DNA of 32,799 nucleotides from positions 1 through 32,799 of the forward strand of contig CAJWUK010000008.1 in the NCBI GenBank assembly GCA_913047365.1. The letters are read 5' to 3'. Shown one piece after another: positions 16,826 to 29,143 of the stretch. This DNA comes from an uncultured Alphaproteobacteria bacterium. GTDB taxonomy: Bacteria; Pseudomonadota; Alphaproteobacteria; MPNO01; UBA830. Each line of letters starts with the position of its first letter. Within the stretch, counting starts at the first letter, position 1. A program made the translations under genes and the position numbers. The notes beneath the pieces were generated by a model. The model made no database searches. It was not told the origin of the DNA and worked only from the letters and a program-made list of their open reading frames with translations.

Positions 16826-17932
16826 ATGCCATGGAAACAGCAAGCCGGGGGCGGAGGCGGGCAGGGCCCTTGGGGCGGACGGCCATCTGGCGGCGGCGGC
16901 GGCAGTGCCGGTGGGCCACCCGATATCGAAGACATTTTCCGCAAAGGTCAGGATCGTTTCAAAAGCTTCATTCCTGGCGGGTTCGGTGGTTCCAGAGGCA
17001 TTCTGATCATTGTATTGCTGATCGTGTTTGCTTGGCTTCTGAGCGGATTGTACAGGGTGCAACCGGGCGAGCGAGGCGTCGAACTGCTGTTTGGCAAGTT
17101 CGTTAACACGACCGATGCCGGTTTGAATTACTGGGCGCCATGGCCAGTCGGAACGGTCCAACGGCCCAACGTCGAGAAAACGAACCAGATAAACATCGGT
17201 TTCCGCGGATTGGGATCAGCCGGTCGCTCAGATAGTGTTCGCGACATTCCTCAAGAAAGCCTGATGTTGACCGGCGACCAGAACATCATCGATATCGATT
17301 TCGTTGTGCAGTGGCGCATCAAGAGCGCACCGAATTTTCTTTTCAATATTCGCGATCCGCAGACCACGATTAAACTGGCAGCGGAGAGCTCCATTCGTGA
17401 AATTGTCGGCCAGACGCCTCTGGAAGAGGTTTTGGCGACAAAAAGAACAGAAGTGGAAGCCCGGACGCGGGATGTCCTGCAGCGCATCATGGATGACTAC
17501 AAGGCCGGCGTGTTCATTGCCGACGTAAAAATGCAGCAAGTCGATCCACCGCAAAAGGTGATTGATGCGTTTAATGATGTGCAGCGCGCACGTCAGGATA
17601 AAGAACGCCAACAGAACGAAGCAGAAGCCTATCGGAACGATATCGTACCGAAGGCCAAGGGTGAGGCCTCTCGCCAAGTTGAGCAGGCGGCAGCCTATCG
17701 CGAGAGACTAATCAAGGAAGCTGATGGTGAGGCTAAAAGATTCATTTCCGTTTTCGAGGCCTACAAGACAGGCAAGGATGTGACCCGGCAGCGACTGTAT
17801 CTGGAGCGGATGCAGGATGTTCTTAGCAAGTCCGAAAAGGTCATCGTAGACAAGGGTCAGGGCGGTTCTGGCGTCGTGCCCTATCTGCCCTTGCCTGAAC
17901 TTAGAAAGAGATCCGGGGGAGCGCAGCAATGA
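16826..17932 (+). CDS. hflK: FtsH protease modulator HflK
   Basis: Gly-rich N-terminus MPWKQQAGGGGGQGPWGG, SPFH domain, RQVEQAAAYRERLIKEADGEAKRF. ATG at 16826 preferred over the longer ORF start at 16769. Confidence 0.95.
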   Translation: MPWKQQAGGGGGQGPWGGRPSGGGGGSAGGPPDIEDIFRKGQDRFKSFIPGGFGGSRGILIIVLLIVFAWLLSGLYRVQPGERGVELLFGKFVNTTDAGLNYWAPWPVGTVQRPNVEKTNQINIGFRGLGSAGRSDSVRDIPQESLMLTGDQNIIDIDFVVQWRIKSAPNFLFNIRDPQTTIKLAAESSIREIVGQTPLEEVLATKRTEVEARTRDVLQRIMDDYKAGVFIADVKMQQVDPPQKVIDAFNDVQRARQDKERQQNEAEAYRNDIVPKAKGEASRQVEQAAAYRERLIKEADGEAKRFISVFEAYKTGKDVTRQRLYLERMQDVLSKSEKVIVDKGQGGSGVVPYLPLPELRKRSGGAQQ

Positions 17933-18819
17933 CCAACCTTAGACTTATCGTCATTGGTGTCTTTGTTATAATTGCCGGCATGGTGCTATTTGGCAGCATG
18001 TACACGGTGCATCAGACCCGCCAGGCGCTTATTCTTGAATTTGGCCAGCCTCGAAATGAAGAGCCAAACCCAGGCCTCCATTTCAAATTACCCTGGCGAA
18101 CGGCAACTTATTATGACAAGCGCGTCCTTAGTCTCGATCCGCCTGCGCAGGAAATCATCCTGTCGGATCAGAAACGTATCAACGTCGATGCCTTTGTTCG
18201 GTATCGCATTGTATCGCCTCTGAAATTCAAACTTCGCGCAGATACCGAAACGAACTTTATTGACATTTTTGGTCGCATCCTGAATTCCGCTGTTCGAGCG
18301 GAGGTCGGCCGTGTTCTGCTTGCCGACATGCTATCGAGTAAGCGCGATGACGTGATGAGCCGGATTACGACAGAGCTGAAATCACAGGCCAAGGATTTCG
18401 GGATCGTTGTGGTCGATGTACGGATCGGGCGCACTGACCTTCCGCCAACGACTAGTGAGTCCGTCTACAATCGGATGAGGTCACAGCGTGTCGCACAGGC
18501 GGCTAAGCTTCGCGCCGAAGGTGCAGAAATTAAAGCTCGCATCCAGGCAGAGGCTGATCGCGAACGGACGGTCATTCTCGCAGAAGCGCAGCGAAAAGCA
18601 CAAATTTTGCGTGGTGAAGGCGAGGGTGAACAAACCCTTATTCTTAACCGGGCGTTTGGGCAGGATCCGGAATTCTTTGCGTTCTACCGGTCGATGGAGG
18701 CTTATGAGAAAGCGCTTGGGGACGGAACGACCATGGTCCTGTCGCCCGATAGCGAATTTTTCCGGTTCTTCAATGATCTGCCCGGAAGGGTGCCGGCTAG
18801 GGAAGCGGCTCCCAGATAG
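17929..18819 (+). CDS. hflC: FtsH protease modulator HflC
   Basis: 296 aa; MYTVHQTRQALILEFGQPR..., SPFH domain, RSMEAYEKALGDGTTMVLSPDSEFFRFF. Overlaps the hflK stop. Confidence 0.95.
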   Translation: MTNLRLIVIGVFVIIAGMVLFGSMYTVHQTRQALILEFGQPRNEEPNPGLHFKLPWRTATYYDKRVLSLDPPAQEIILSDQKRINVDAFVRYRIVSPLKFKLRADTETNFIDIFGRILNSAVRAEVGRVLLADMLSSKRDDVMSRITTELKSQAKDFGIVVVDVRIGRTDLPPTTSESVYNRMRSQRVAQAAKLRAEGAEIKARIQAEADRERTVILAEAQRKAQILRGEGEGEQTLILNRAFGQDPEFFAFYRSMEAYEKALGDGTTMVLSPDSEFFRFFNDLPGRVPAREAAPR

Positions 18820-18834
18820 ACACTTATTCCCCTC

Positions 18835-19023
18835 GTGCCTGATGAACTGATTATTGCGATTGCGCTGATCCTTGTGCTCGAAGGCGCTCTTTACGCTTTG
18901 TTTCCGAACGGCATGAGAAGAATGGCCCTGAAACTTGAACGCATTCCTGTATCATCGCTTCGGAGCGCGGGCTTACTGTCCGCGATCGTGGGGGTTGGAA
19001 TCATTTGGCTCGTCAGAAACTGA
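18835..19023 (+). CDS. DUF2065 small membrane protein
   Basis: 62 aa; ALILVLEGALYALFPNGMRRMALKLERIPVSSLRSAGLLSAIVGVGIIWLVRN, immediately after hflC. GTG start. Confidence 0.88.
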   Translation: MPDELIIAIALILVLEGALYALFPNGMRRMALKLERIPVSSLRSAGLLSAIVGVGIIWLVRN

Positions 19024-19120
19024 CCGATTGTTTGCGACGTATTATATTGCGTGAAGTTGGTGCCAGTTGCTGATTTGGCCGGCTTTTTTGGCACAATGCC
19101 GGTCCATAAGGAGACCTAAC

Positions 19121-20587
19121 GTGAAGATATCGAGACGTCTTGTTTCTTCGTCGGTTTTCGCCATCGCCTTCTGTGTGATTGGTGCCGGCACAGGCTTTGC
19201 CCGGGGGGCGCCCGATACTTTCGCGGATCTGGCGGCGCGACTGTTACCCTCCGTCGTCAATATTTCGACCACCCAGGTCCAGAAAAAAGATCAGAAGAGT
19301 GGCCCGCAGGTTCCCCATTTCCCGGAAGGATCGCCCTTTCAGGATTTCTTCAAGGAATTCTTCGATCGCCAGCAACGCGATACCCATAAGCGCAGGGCAA
19401 CGTCTCTTGGGTCAGGTTTTATCATCGATGCCAGCGGCTATATCGTAACGAACAATCACGTGATTGCCGAGGCAGATGAGATCACAGTTACGCTGCACGA
19501 TGATACAAAGCTTGAAGCCAAATTGATTGGCCGCGACCCCAAAACCGATTTGGCCCTTTTAAAGGTGAAGCCTAAGACGAAGCTTCCCGCAGTTCCCTTT
19601 GGAGATTCAGATAAAACCCGTGTCGGAGACTGGGTTGTCGCGATTGGGAATCCCTTCGGACTGGGCGGCACGGTTACTGCCGGTATTGTCTCGGCGCGCC
19701 AGCGCGACATAAATTCCGGGCCATATGACGATTTCATTCAGACCGATGCGTCCATCAACCGGGGTAATTCCGGCGGCCCGATGTTCAATCTCGAGGGCGA
19801 GGTTATTGGCATCAATACGGCCATCTTTTCACCGTCTGGCGGCAGTGTGGGAATCGGATTTGCGATCCCGGCAAATCTTGCGCGGCCAATTATCCAACAA
19901 CTTCAGAAATACGGAAAACCGCGGCGTGGATGGCTGGGTGTTCGTATTCAAACCGTAACCGACGAAATCGCCCAAAGCCTCGGTCTTGATGCCGCCACGG
20001 GTGCACTGGTTGCGTCCCTTACGAAGGGCGGGCCAGCCGAAAAGTACAAGATCAAAGTCGGTGACGTGATCTTGAAATTCGACGGTAAGACGGTTGGGGA
20101 AATGCGCCGCCTGCCGAGGATCGTCGCGGAAACAATGATCGGTAAGGCTGTGCAGGTCGAGGTCTGGCGGCAGGGAATGCGGGTCCGTTTGCCTGTTACC
20201 CTCGGCGAATTTCCTGAAAATAGCGCAAAGCTTGCGGCGGAAATGCCTGGTGCGGCGCCCGAAAAAGCGCCCCTGTTAGAACTGAAGGAGCTCGGCATGA
20301 CCTTGTCCATGCTGACGCCGGAACTACGGGAACAGTTCAAGCTGAATCAAAATGCAGACGGTGTCGTGATCACTAAAATAAAGCCTGCCGGACCCGCCGC
20401 TGAAAAGCGGATTCCTGCAGGAGCAATTATCCGGAAAATCGGTCCGGATCAGGAAATTGTGAAGACACCCGATCAGGTAAAACAGAAAGTCGCACAAGCG
20501 CGAAAAGACAACCTGGATACGATCCTCGTTCTGATCGAAGCCGGCGGCGCGCAGCGTTTTGTTGCTTTGAATATCGCCAAGGGTTGA
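19121..20587 (+). CDS. Do/DegP-family periplasmic serine endoprotease
   Basis: Trypsin-like motifs NNHVI, LALLKVK, GNSGGPMFNLEGEVIGINTAI; two PDZ regions; signal peptide MKISRRLVSSSVFAIAFCVIGAG from a GTG at 19121 preceded by AAGGAGA. Confidence 0.95.
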   Translation: MKISRRLVSSSVFAIAFCVIGAGTGFARGAPDTFADLAARLLPSVVNISTTQVQKKDQKSGPQVPHFPEGSPFQDFFKEFFDRQQRDTHKRRATSLGSGFIIDASGYIVTNNHVIAEADEITVTLHDDTKLEAKLIGRDPKTDLALLKVKPKTKLPAVPFGDSDKTRVGDWVVAIGNPFGLGGTVTAGIVSARQRDINSGPYDDFIQTDASINRGNSGGPMFNLEGEVIGINTAIFSPSGGSVGIGFAIPANLARPIIQQLQKYGKPRRGWLGVRIQTVTDEIAQSLGLDAATGALVASLTKGGPAEKYKIKVGDVILKFDGKTVGEMRRLPRIVAETMIGKAVQVEVWRQGMRVRLPVTLGEFPENSAKLAAEMPGAAPEKAPLLELKELGMTLSMLTPELREQFKLNQNADGVVITKIKPAGPAAEKRIPAGAIIRKIGPDQEIVKTPDQVKQKVAQARKDNLDTILVLIEAGGAQRFVALNIAKG

Positions 20588-21525
20588 CCCGTAAACCTGT
20601 CATCGTTGTTGGCGGACCGACTGCCAGCGGTAAATCGTCGGTAGCACTTGCCATTGCTGAGGCGTTCAACGGTTCTATCGTCAACGCAGATTCGATGCAG
20701 ATATATAACGGATTGGGAATAGTCACAGCCCGGCCCGATAAATCCGCTTTAGCGCGTGTTCCCCATGAACTCTATGGATTGTTTGGCAATGATCGTCGAT
20801 GTTCGGCCGGTGAATGGCGTGACCTCGCTCTGGACGCCATTAATAGAATCAACGATGTAAATCGGGTTCCTATTCTTGTTGGAGGAACCGGTCTCTACCT
20901 ACGGGCGCTCATGACCGGATTTCACAGGATGCCCGCCGTAGCATCCGAAATACGGACCGCGTTGAATGAAAGATTAAAACGGGAAGGGGCGGATGTTCTC
21001 CATACAGAACTCGTGTCTTTTGATCCTGTAACCGCTTCTAGGCTTCACCGCAGCGACGGCCAGCGAATTGTCAGGGCTCTAGAGGTCTTTGCGGCTTCCG
21101 GTAAACCGTTATCGGCGTGGCAATCCGGACAGACGGAGGCGGCACCCGAAAATCTAAGATTCCTAACCGTTCTCAGTCTGCCGGATCGCGAAGAGCTTTA
21201 TGAACGGATCAATTCGCGTTTCGAAAACATGTTGGAATCTGGGGCTATCGAGGAAGTTGAAAGCTTTATTTCTGCTGATCCGCAAGTCGATCATCCTTTA
21301 TGGAAAGCGGTTGGCGTTTTACCGATTTCCACCTTCCTCAAAGGTGAGATAGATCGTAACCATATGATTGAACGGGGAAAACAGGATACCCGAAGATATG
21401 CCAAACGGCAAATGACATGGTTTCGGCATCAGATTATTCCAGATTTATCCATTTCTGAGCAATATTCGAAAAAAATAGAAACAAAAATCTTTTCAAAAAT
21501 TAGTAATTTTCTGTTGACCGGGTAA
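20584..21525 (+). CDS. miaA: tRNA dimethylallyltransferase
   Basis: 313 aa; VVGGPTASGKSSVALAIAEAFNGSIVNADSMQIYNGL, LVGGTGLYLRAL. TTG start overlaps the protease stop. Confidence 0.95.
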   Translation: MTRKPVIVVGGPTASGKSSVALAIAEAFNGSIVNADSMQIYNGLGIVTARPDKSALARVPHELYGLFGNDRRCSAGEWRDLALDAINRINDVNRVPILVGGTGLYLRALMTGFHRMPAVASEIRTALNERLKREGADVLHTELVSFDPVTASRLHRSDGQRIVRALEVFAASGKPLSAWQSGQTEAAPENLRFLTVLSLPDREELYERINSRFENMLESGAIEEVESFISADPQVDHPLWKAVGVLPISTFLKGEIDRNHMIERGKQDTRRYAKRQMTWFRHQIIPDLSISEQYSKKIETKIFSKISNFLLTG

Positions 21526-21594
21526 ATTTACGGCGATAGTTTGCGCCCCTCGCACAAATTGTGCATTGCGAAATATATATAGAACTTCATGCCG

Positions 21595-21616
21595 ACCGGC
21601 CCCTAGGCCGGTTTTT
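21595..21616 (+). terminator. Rho-independent terminator-like hairpin
   Basis: ACCGGCC-CCTA-GGCCGGT followed by TTTTT, between miaA and ilvB. Confidence 0.75.
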
Positions 21617-21677
21617 CATTCTGCGCGGGCGAATCGCTTTTGCGGTAGTCCGGGCCGAATAGGCGGACGGGGAAAAG

Positions 21678-23441
21678 ATGATGTCGGACCAAAAGATGAA
21701 TGGCTCGGAAATAATCATAAAGGCCTTGATCAACGAGGGTGTTGATACCGTTTTCGGTTATCCGGGTGGCGCAGTGCTTCCGATTTACGATGCCATATTC
21801 CAGCAGAACCAACTTCGGCATGTTCTGGTACGGCAGGAAGGCGGCGCCGTCCACATGGCCGAGGGCTATGCGCGTTCGACCGGTAATGTCGGCGTGGTAC
21901 TGGTGACGTCCGGGCCAGGTGCAACAAACGCCGTGACGGGTCTGACCGATGCCCTGATGGATAGTATTCCGATTGTTTGTCTGACCGGTCAGGTTCCCAC
22001 GCATCTGATCGGGAACGATGCGTTCCAGGAAGCTGATACCACCGGCATCACCCGCCCTTGCACAAAGCATAACTACCTTGTGAAGGATATGGCTGACCTG
22101 CCTCGGGTCATGCACGAAGCATTTTATGTTGCCCGTAGCGGCCGGCCGGGCCCGGTCGTGATCGACCTGCCCAAGGATATCCTGATGGGTGAGGGCACTT
22201 ACGAAGATTTCAGTAGCGTCGAACACAGGACATATCAGCCTCGTTTTAAAGCGGCCAAAACCGAAATCGATCGCGCTGTGTCGATGATCGCCGCTTCCAA
22301 AAAACCGGTATTTTATTGCGGCGGGGGCGTGATCAATGCCGGTCCCAAGGCCAGTAAATCGCTTAGGCGTCTCGTAAAGCTGACCGGAGCACCGATTACC
22401 CAAACCTTGATGGGGTTGGGTGCCTACCCCGGTTCCGACAGGCAGTTTCTTGGCATGTTGGGTATGCACGGCACTTACGAAGCCAATCTTGCCATGCACG
22501 ACGCAGATTTGATCGTAGCGGTTGGTGCACGTTTTGACGATCGCATCACAGGCAGGCTCGCGGATTTTGCACCGAACTCCCAAAAGATACATATCGATAT
22601 CGATCCATCATCGATCAACAAGAACGTGGCGGTTGACCTGCCAATTGTGGGTGACGTCGGTGCGGTTCTTGATCAGATGCTTCGTGCCTGGAAGGCGAAA
22701 AACCTGAAGACCAATCAGAAGGCGCTAAAGGCATGGTGGGCCGAGATCAATGAGTGGCGGAAGAAAGATTGTCTGAAGTACAAGCAAGCCGGCGATATCA
22801 TAAAACCGCAATTCGCCATCGAACGTCTTTATGAGCACACCAAAGATCTGGATTGCTACATCACGACCGAGGTCGGACAACACCAGATGTGGGCCGCGCA
22901 GTTTTACAAGTTCGAAGAACCCAACCGTTGGATGACATCCGGTGGACTTGGCACGATGGGCTATGGCCTTCCTGCTGCGATCGGTGTTCAGGTCGCCCAT
23001 CCCAATTCGCTCGTTGTCGATATTTCAGGCGAAGCGTCGTTCCTGATGAACATGCAGGAAATGTCAACCGCAGTTCAGTACCGAGCACCCGTGAAGGTCT
23101 TCGTGACAAACAATCAATATATGGGAATGGTGCGTCAGTGGCAGGAACTTCTGCATGGTGGACGCTATGCGGAGAGTTACACCGATGCGCTGCCGGATCT
23201 CGTAAAGCTCGCCGAAGCGTGCCATTGGGTCGGACTTCGGGCGACCAAACCGGACGAGGTCGATGACGTCATCAAGGAAATGATCGCCGTCGATAAACCG
23301 GTGATCGCCGATGTCTGGGTAGACCAAACAGAGAACTGCTTCCCTATGATTCCTTCAGGCGCGGCACACAACGAAATGCTTCTGGGGCCGGAGGACGAGG
23401 CCGAAAAACCGATCTCCGAAGAGGGGATGGTACTCGTCTAG
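21678..23441 (+). CDS. ilvB: Acetolactate synthase large subunit
   Basis: 587 aa; TVFGYPGGAVLPIYDAIF, RQEGGAVHMAEGYARSTGNVGVVLVTSGPGATN, TPP-binding C-terminal region. Confidence 0.97.
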   Translation: MMSDQKMNGSEIIIKALINEGVDTVFGYPGGAVLPIYDAIFQQNQLRHVLVRQEGGAVHMAEGYARSTGNVGVVLVTSGPGATNAVTGLTDALMDSIPIVCLTGQVPTHLIGNDAFQEADTTGITRPCTKHNYLVKDMADLPRVMHEAFYVARSGRPGPVVIDLPKDILMGEGTYEDFSSVEHRTYQPRFKAAKTEIDRAVSMIAASKKPVFYCGGGVINAGPKASKSLRRLVKLTGAPITQTLMGLGAYPGSDRQFLGMLGMHGTYEANLAMHDADLIVAVGARFDDRITGRLADFAPNSQKIHIDIDPSSINKNVAVDLPIVGDVGAVLDQMLRAWKAKNLKTNQKALKAWWAEINEWRKKDCLKYKQAGDIIKPQFAIERLYEHTKDLDCYITTEVGQHQMWAAQFYKFEEPNRWMTSGGLGTMGYGLPAAIGVQVAHPNSLVVDISGEASFLMNMQEMSTAVQYRAPVKVFVTNNQYMGMVRQWQELLHGGRYAESYTDALPDLVKLAEACHWVGLRATKPDEVDDVIKEMIAVDKPVIADVWVDQTENCFPMIPSGAAHNEMLLGPEDEAEKPISEEGMVLV

Positions 23442-23484
23442 TAAGGCGTCAATAACGGAAAGCTATGCGTAAACGGAGCGGACA

Positions 23485-25072
<1,588 letters not shown>

Positions 25073-25207
25073 TTCCCGGGTTCCTATTTTGTAGAGTTTT
25101 CAGCGAAAAACCGTTGCGTTCGTTGATAAAAACGGCGTAGTAATAAACGTTAACTCAGATCGTTAACAGTTGTCATGCCCCGGCTGATCTATACGGTACT
25201 GCCGAGC

Positions 25208-25387
25208 ATGAAAAACCGTATCGGACCCGCTTTTTTGAGCGAAACAACGATGATGACGAGAGACAGCAACGCTATTTCGGTTGACTCCACAGCATTGGAC
25301 TCTGTGGTGCAGTTGGGTTGCGCGTTGACGGCGACTGCGCTGCAACTCTCCTTCGGTGATGGGGCTCTCCGACTTAGGTGCCCCTGA
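25208..25387 (+). CDS. Candidate leader peptide upstream of leuA (Leu-rich C-terminal half)
   Basis: ORF ...MMTRDSNAISVDSTALDSVVQLGCALTATALQLSFGDGALRLRCP* with 7 Leu codons in its last 30 or so residues. It ends inside a helix-forming region 85 nt before leuA. The exact start (25175, 25208, 25250 or 25253) is unresolved. Confidence 0.35.
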   Translation: MKNRIGPAFLSETTMMTRDSNAISVDSTALDSVVQLGCALTATALQLSFGDGALRLRCP

Positions 25388-25441
25388 ATACGGCTGCAAA
25401 TTTCGCAGCTCTGTTTGGGGGACAAGTTTCTAACACCTAGG
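25361..25441 (+). promoter_or_regulatory. Structured leuA 5' leader with competing helices
   Basis: GGGGC (25361..25365) can pair with GCCCC (25380..25384). Alternatively CTTAGGTGCCCC (25373..25384) can pair with GGGG (25417..25421) and CACCTAGG (25434..25441), enclosing a GCTGC/GCAGC hairpin (25393..25409). Confidence 0.45.
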
Positions 25442-25472
25442 TCAAACACGAAGAGACACGAGGAGCTCTCCA

Positions 25473-27038
25473 ATGAGCGTCAACACCGAAGCAACCACTA
25501 CCTCAAATAACGTCATAATATTCGATACCACTTTGCGCGATGGCGAACAGTCGCCGGGCGCTTCGATGAATCTGGACGAAAAACTCCGCATTGCGGAGAC
25601 GTTGGAAGAAATGGGCGTAGATGTGATCGAAGCAGGGTTTCCCATCGCATCAAACGGCGATTTTGAAGCCGTGAACGAGATTGCCAAGTTGGTGAAAAAC
25701 TCTACCGTGTGCGGACTGGCTCGTTCCGGTCGTGGTGACATCGAACGCGCGGCCGAGGCATTGAAGCCCGCCGCTAGGTCGAGGATTCATACCTTCATTG
25801 CGACCAGCCCTCTCCACATGAAGTACAAGCTTCAGATGGAGCCTGATGAGGTCTACCAGCACGTAATCGACAGCGTTTCCCATGCCAGGAATTTCACGGA
25901 TGACGTCGACTGGTCTCCGGAAGACGGAACTCGATCCGATCACGATTTTCTTTGCCGCTGCGTTGAGGCGGCGATCAATGCGGGCGCGAGCTGTATCAAT
26001 CTCCCTGACACGGTGGGGTATTCCGTCCCCACAGAATTTGGCGGTTTGATCAAAATGTTGATCGAACGGGTGCCGAATAGCGATAAGGCGATTTTCTCCA
26101 CTCATTGCCACAACGACTTGGGCCTCGCGGTTGCCAATTCACTGGCCGGTGTCGAAGCCGGCGCCAGACAGGTGGAATGCACGATCAATGGTCTTGGCGA
26201 ACGTGCTGGCAATGCGGCTTTGGAGGAGGTCGTGATGGCCTTGCGTACTCGGCCTGACGCGATGCCTTATTCCACAAACATCAAGACCGAGATGATTACC
26301 AAGGCCTCTCGCCTCGTTTCGGCGATCACAGGCTTCACGGTCCAGCCCAACAAGGCGATTGTTGGTGCCAACGCATTTGCCCATGAATCCGGCATCCATC
26401 AGGACGGCATGCTGAAGAACGCGAGCACCTACGAAATTATGACGCCCGACTCTGTCGGTCTGACGGAATCAAAGTTGGTGTTGGGTAAATTGTCCGGACG
26501 CGCGGCATTTCGCGAAAAGCTGTCCGAGCTTGGGTATAACCTGGGCGACAACGCCTTTCAGGACGCTTTCCGGCGGTTCAAATCACTTGCTGATAAAAAG
26601 CGCGAAATCTTCGACGAAGATATTTTGACCCTGGTTGATGACGAAATCGTACGCGGCAATGATCGGATGCAGTTCGTTTCGCTGCAGGTGGTCTGCGGTT
26701 CCGAGGGCCCTCAAACGGCTGAACTGACCCTCGAAGTGGACGGCGATGCCAGGAAAACCAAGGCAACCGGTGACGGCCCCGTAGATGCGACCTTTAATGC
26801 AATCAAGGAGTTGACCGGATACAACGCGCGTCTGCAGCTTTATCAGGTGCATGCCGTCACCGAGGGTACAGATGCCCAGGCGGAGGTAACCGTGCGGCTG
26901 CAAGAAGACGGCAAAACGGTAAACGGGCAGGGTGCTGATACTGACACGCTAGTCGCTTCAGCCCGGGCCTATATTAATGCGCTGAACAAGTTGCTGGTGA
27001 AACGTGAGAAAACGGCGCCCAGTGCGCTTAGTGCTTGA
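25473..27038 (+). CDS. leuA: 2-isopropylmalate synthase
   Basis: 521 aa; [87 protein letters not shown] Shine-Dalgarno. Confidence 0.97.
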   Translation: MSVNTEATTTSNNVIIFDTTLRDGEQSPGASMNLDEKLRIAETLEEMGVDVIEAGFPIASNGDFEAVNEIAKLVKNSTVCGLARSGRGDIERAAEALKPAARSRIHTFIATSPLHMKYKLQMEPDEVYQHVIDSVSHARNFTDDVDWSPEDGTRSDHDFLCRCVEAAINAGASCINLPDTVGYSVPTEFGGLIKMLIERVPNSDKAIFSTHCHNDLGLAVANSLAGVEAGARQVECTINGLGERAGNAALEEVVMALRTRPDAMPYSTNIKTEMITKASRLVSAITGFTVQPNKAIVGANAFAHESGIHQDGMLKNASTYEIMTPDSVGLTESKLVLGKLSGRAAFREKLSELGYNLGDNAFQDAFRRFKSLADKKREIFDEDILTLVDDEIVRGNDRMQFVSLQVVCGSEGPQTAELTLEVDGDARKTKATGDGPVDATFNAIKELTGYNARLQLYQVHAVTEGTDAQAEVTVRLQEDGKTVNGQGADTDTLVASARAYINALNKLLVKREKTAPSALSA

Positions 27039-27106
27039 AATTGAAAACGTCACCTACCCCCTTTTTGAAACTGGGGCTGGCGACGGAGTGTAAGAACGAA
27101 TGATGA

Positions 27107-28162
<1,056 letters not shown>

Positions 28163-28258
28163 GAGCGTCCGGAGTTTATTTGCGTTTCGTTAACGGCCTA
28201 CAACTGATTTTTTGGCGGCATTCCGGCAGAAGGCAGATGGTCGGATCGGAGGAAATTT

Positions 28259-29143
28259 TTGAAATATCGAGCTGAATCGGTTGCAAAGGTCACGGGATCC
28301 GCCCGTGCCTTACTCAACAGGTTTGCTCTGCTGTTTTTCATCATCGCGGCATTTGCGATTATGATGCTCGGTAAAGCGGAAACTGTTGCAGTGGAACGCG
28401 TGCGTGCGGGTGTGGTGGATGTCATGGCACCGGTAATGGCGGCGTTGTCGCAACCAATCGTAACGGTTTCGGCCGGCTTCGACCGCCTCGAAAATTTCTT
28501 CAACGTTTATGAAAAAAACGAACTTCTTCGCCAACAAAATACCAGGTTGCTGGAATGGCAAAGCGCTGCGCTGGCACTCGCGGCAGAAAATTCGACTTTC
28601 CGAAAAATGTTGAACTTCGTCCCCGAACGAGGTGTCTCATTTTCTACAGCGCGGGTTATCGGTGATTCCGGTGGCGTGTTTGTTCGCTCGGTGCTCATTA
28701 ATGCTGGCAGGGTGTCGGGTATTGAAAAAGGTGATGCAGCTGTTACCGGCAGCGGCCTAGTCGGACGGGTCGCGGTATCTGGCCGGCAATCCGGCCGAGT
28801 TCTTCTGATTACCGACCTTAATTCGCGTATTCCCGTTGTTTCCGAGAAAGAACGCCTGCGAGCAATTCTTTCAGGGGATAACAGCAACAGCCCAAGGCTT
28901 TTATTCCTGCCTCCCAACGCCCGTCTGTCAGTCGGAGAACGTGTCGTTACTTCCGGCCACGGTGGGGTTTTTCCGGCTGGCCTTCCGGTTGGAACCATTT
29001 CCAGCATGGAAGGCGGTGCGATCCGGATTCGGCCATTTGTCGACTTTGATACCCTGGAGTACATCAGAGTAATCACGGAATTTCCGGGTGAGGTCGCAGG
29101 ACACATCGTTCCCTCTAACGCAGCGACTTCCCGCGTGAAATGA
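28259..29143 (+). CDS. mreC: Rod shape-determining protein MreC
   Basis: 294 aa; N-terminal TM, coiled coil, ARVIGDSGGVFVRSVLINAGRVSGIEKGDAAVTGSGLVGRV. TTG start with GGAGGA Shine-Dalgarno. Confidence 0.94.
   Translation: MKYRAESVAKVTGSARALLNRFALLFFIIAAFAIMMLGKAETVAVERVRAGVVDVMAPVMAALSQPIVTVSAGFDRLENFFNVYEKNELLRQQNTRLLEWQSAALALAAENSTFRKMLNFVPERGVSFSTARVIGDSGGVFVRSVLINAGRVSGIEKGDAAVTGSGLVGRVAVSGRQSGRVLLITDLNSRIPVVSEKERLRAILSGDNSNSPRLLFLPPNARLSVGERVVTSGHGGVFPAGLPVGTISSMEGGAIRIRPFVDFDTLEYIRVITEFPGEVAGHIVPSNAATSRVK

Noticed and set aside
21589-21606. Mini-ORF ATGCCGACCGGCCCCTAG (MPTGP*) in the hairpin before ilvB
   Set aside because: Contains no Ile/Leu/Val codons and coincides with the terminator stem, so it is not a convincing attenuator leader peptide.
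21603-22592. 329-aa minus-strand ORF
   Set aside because: Shadow ORF antisense to ilvB with no recognisable motifs; ilvB is unambiguous.
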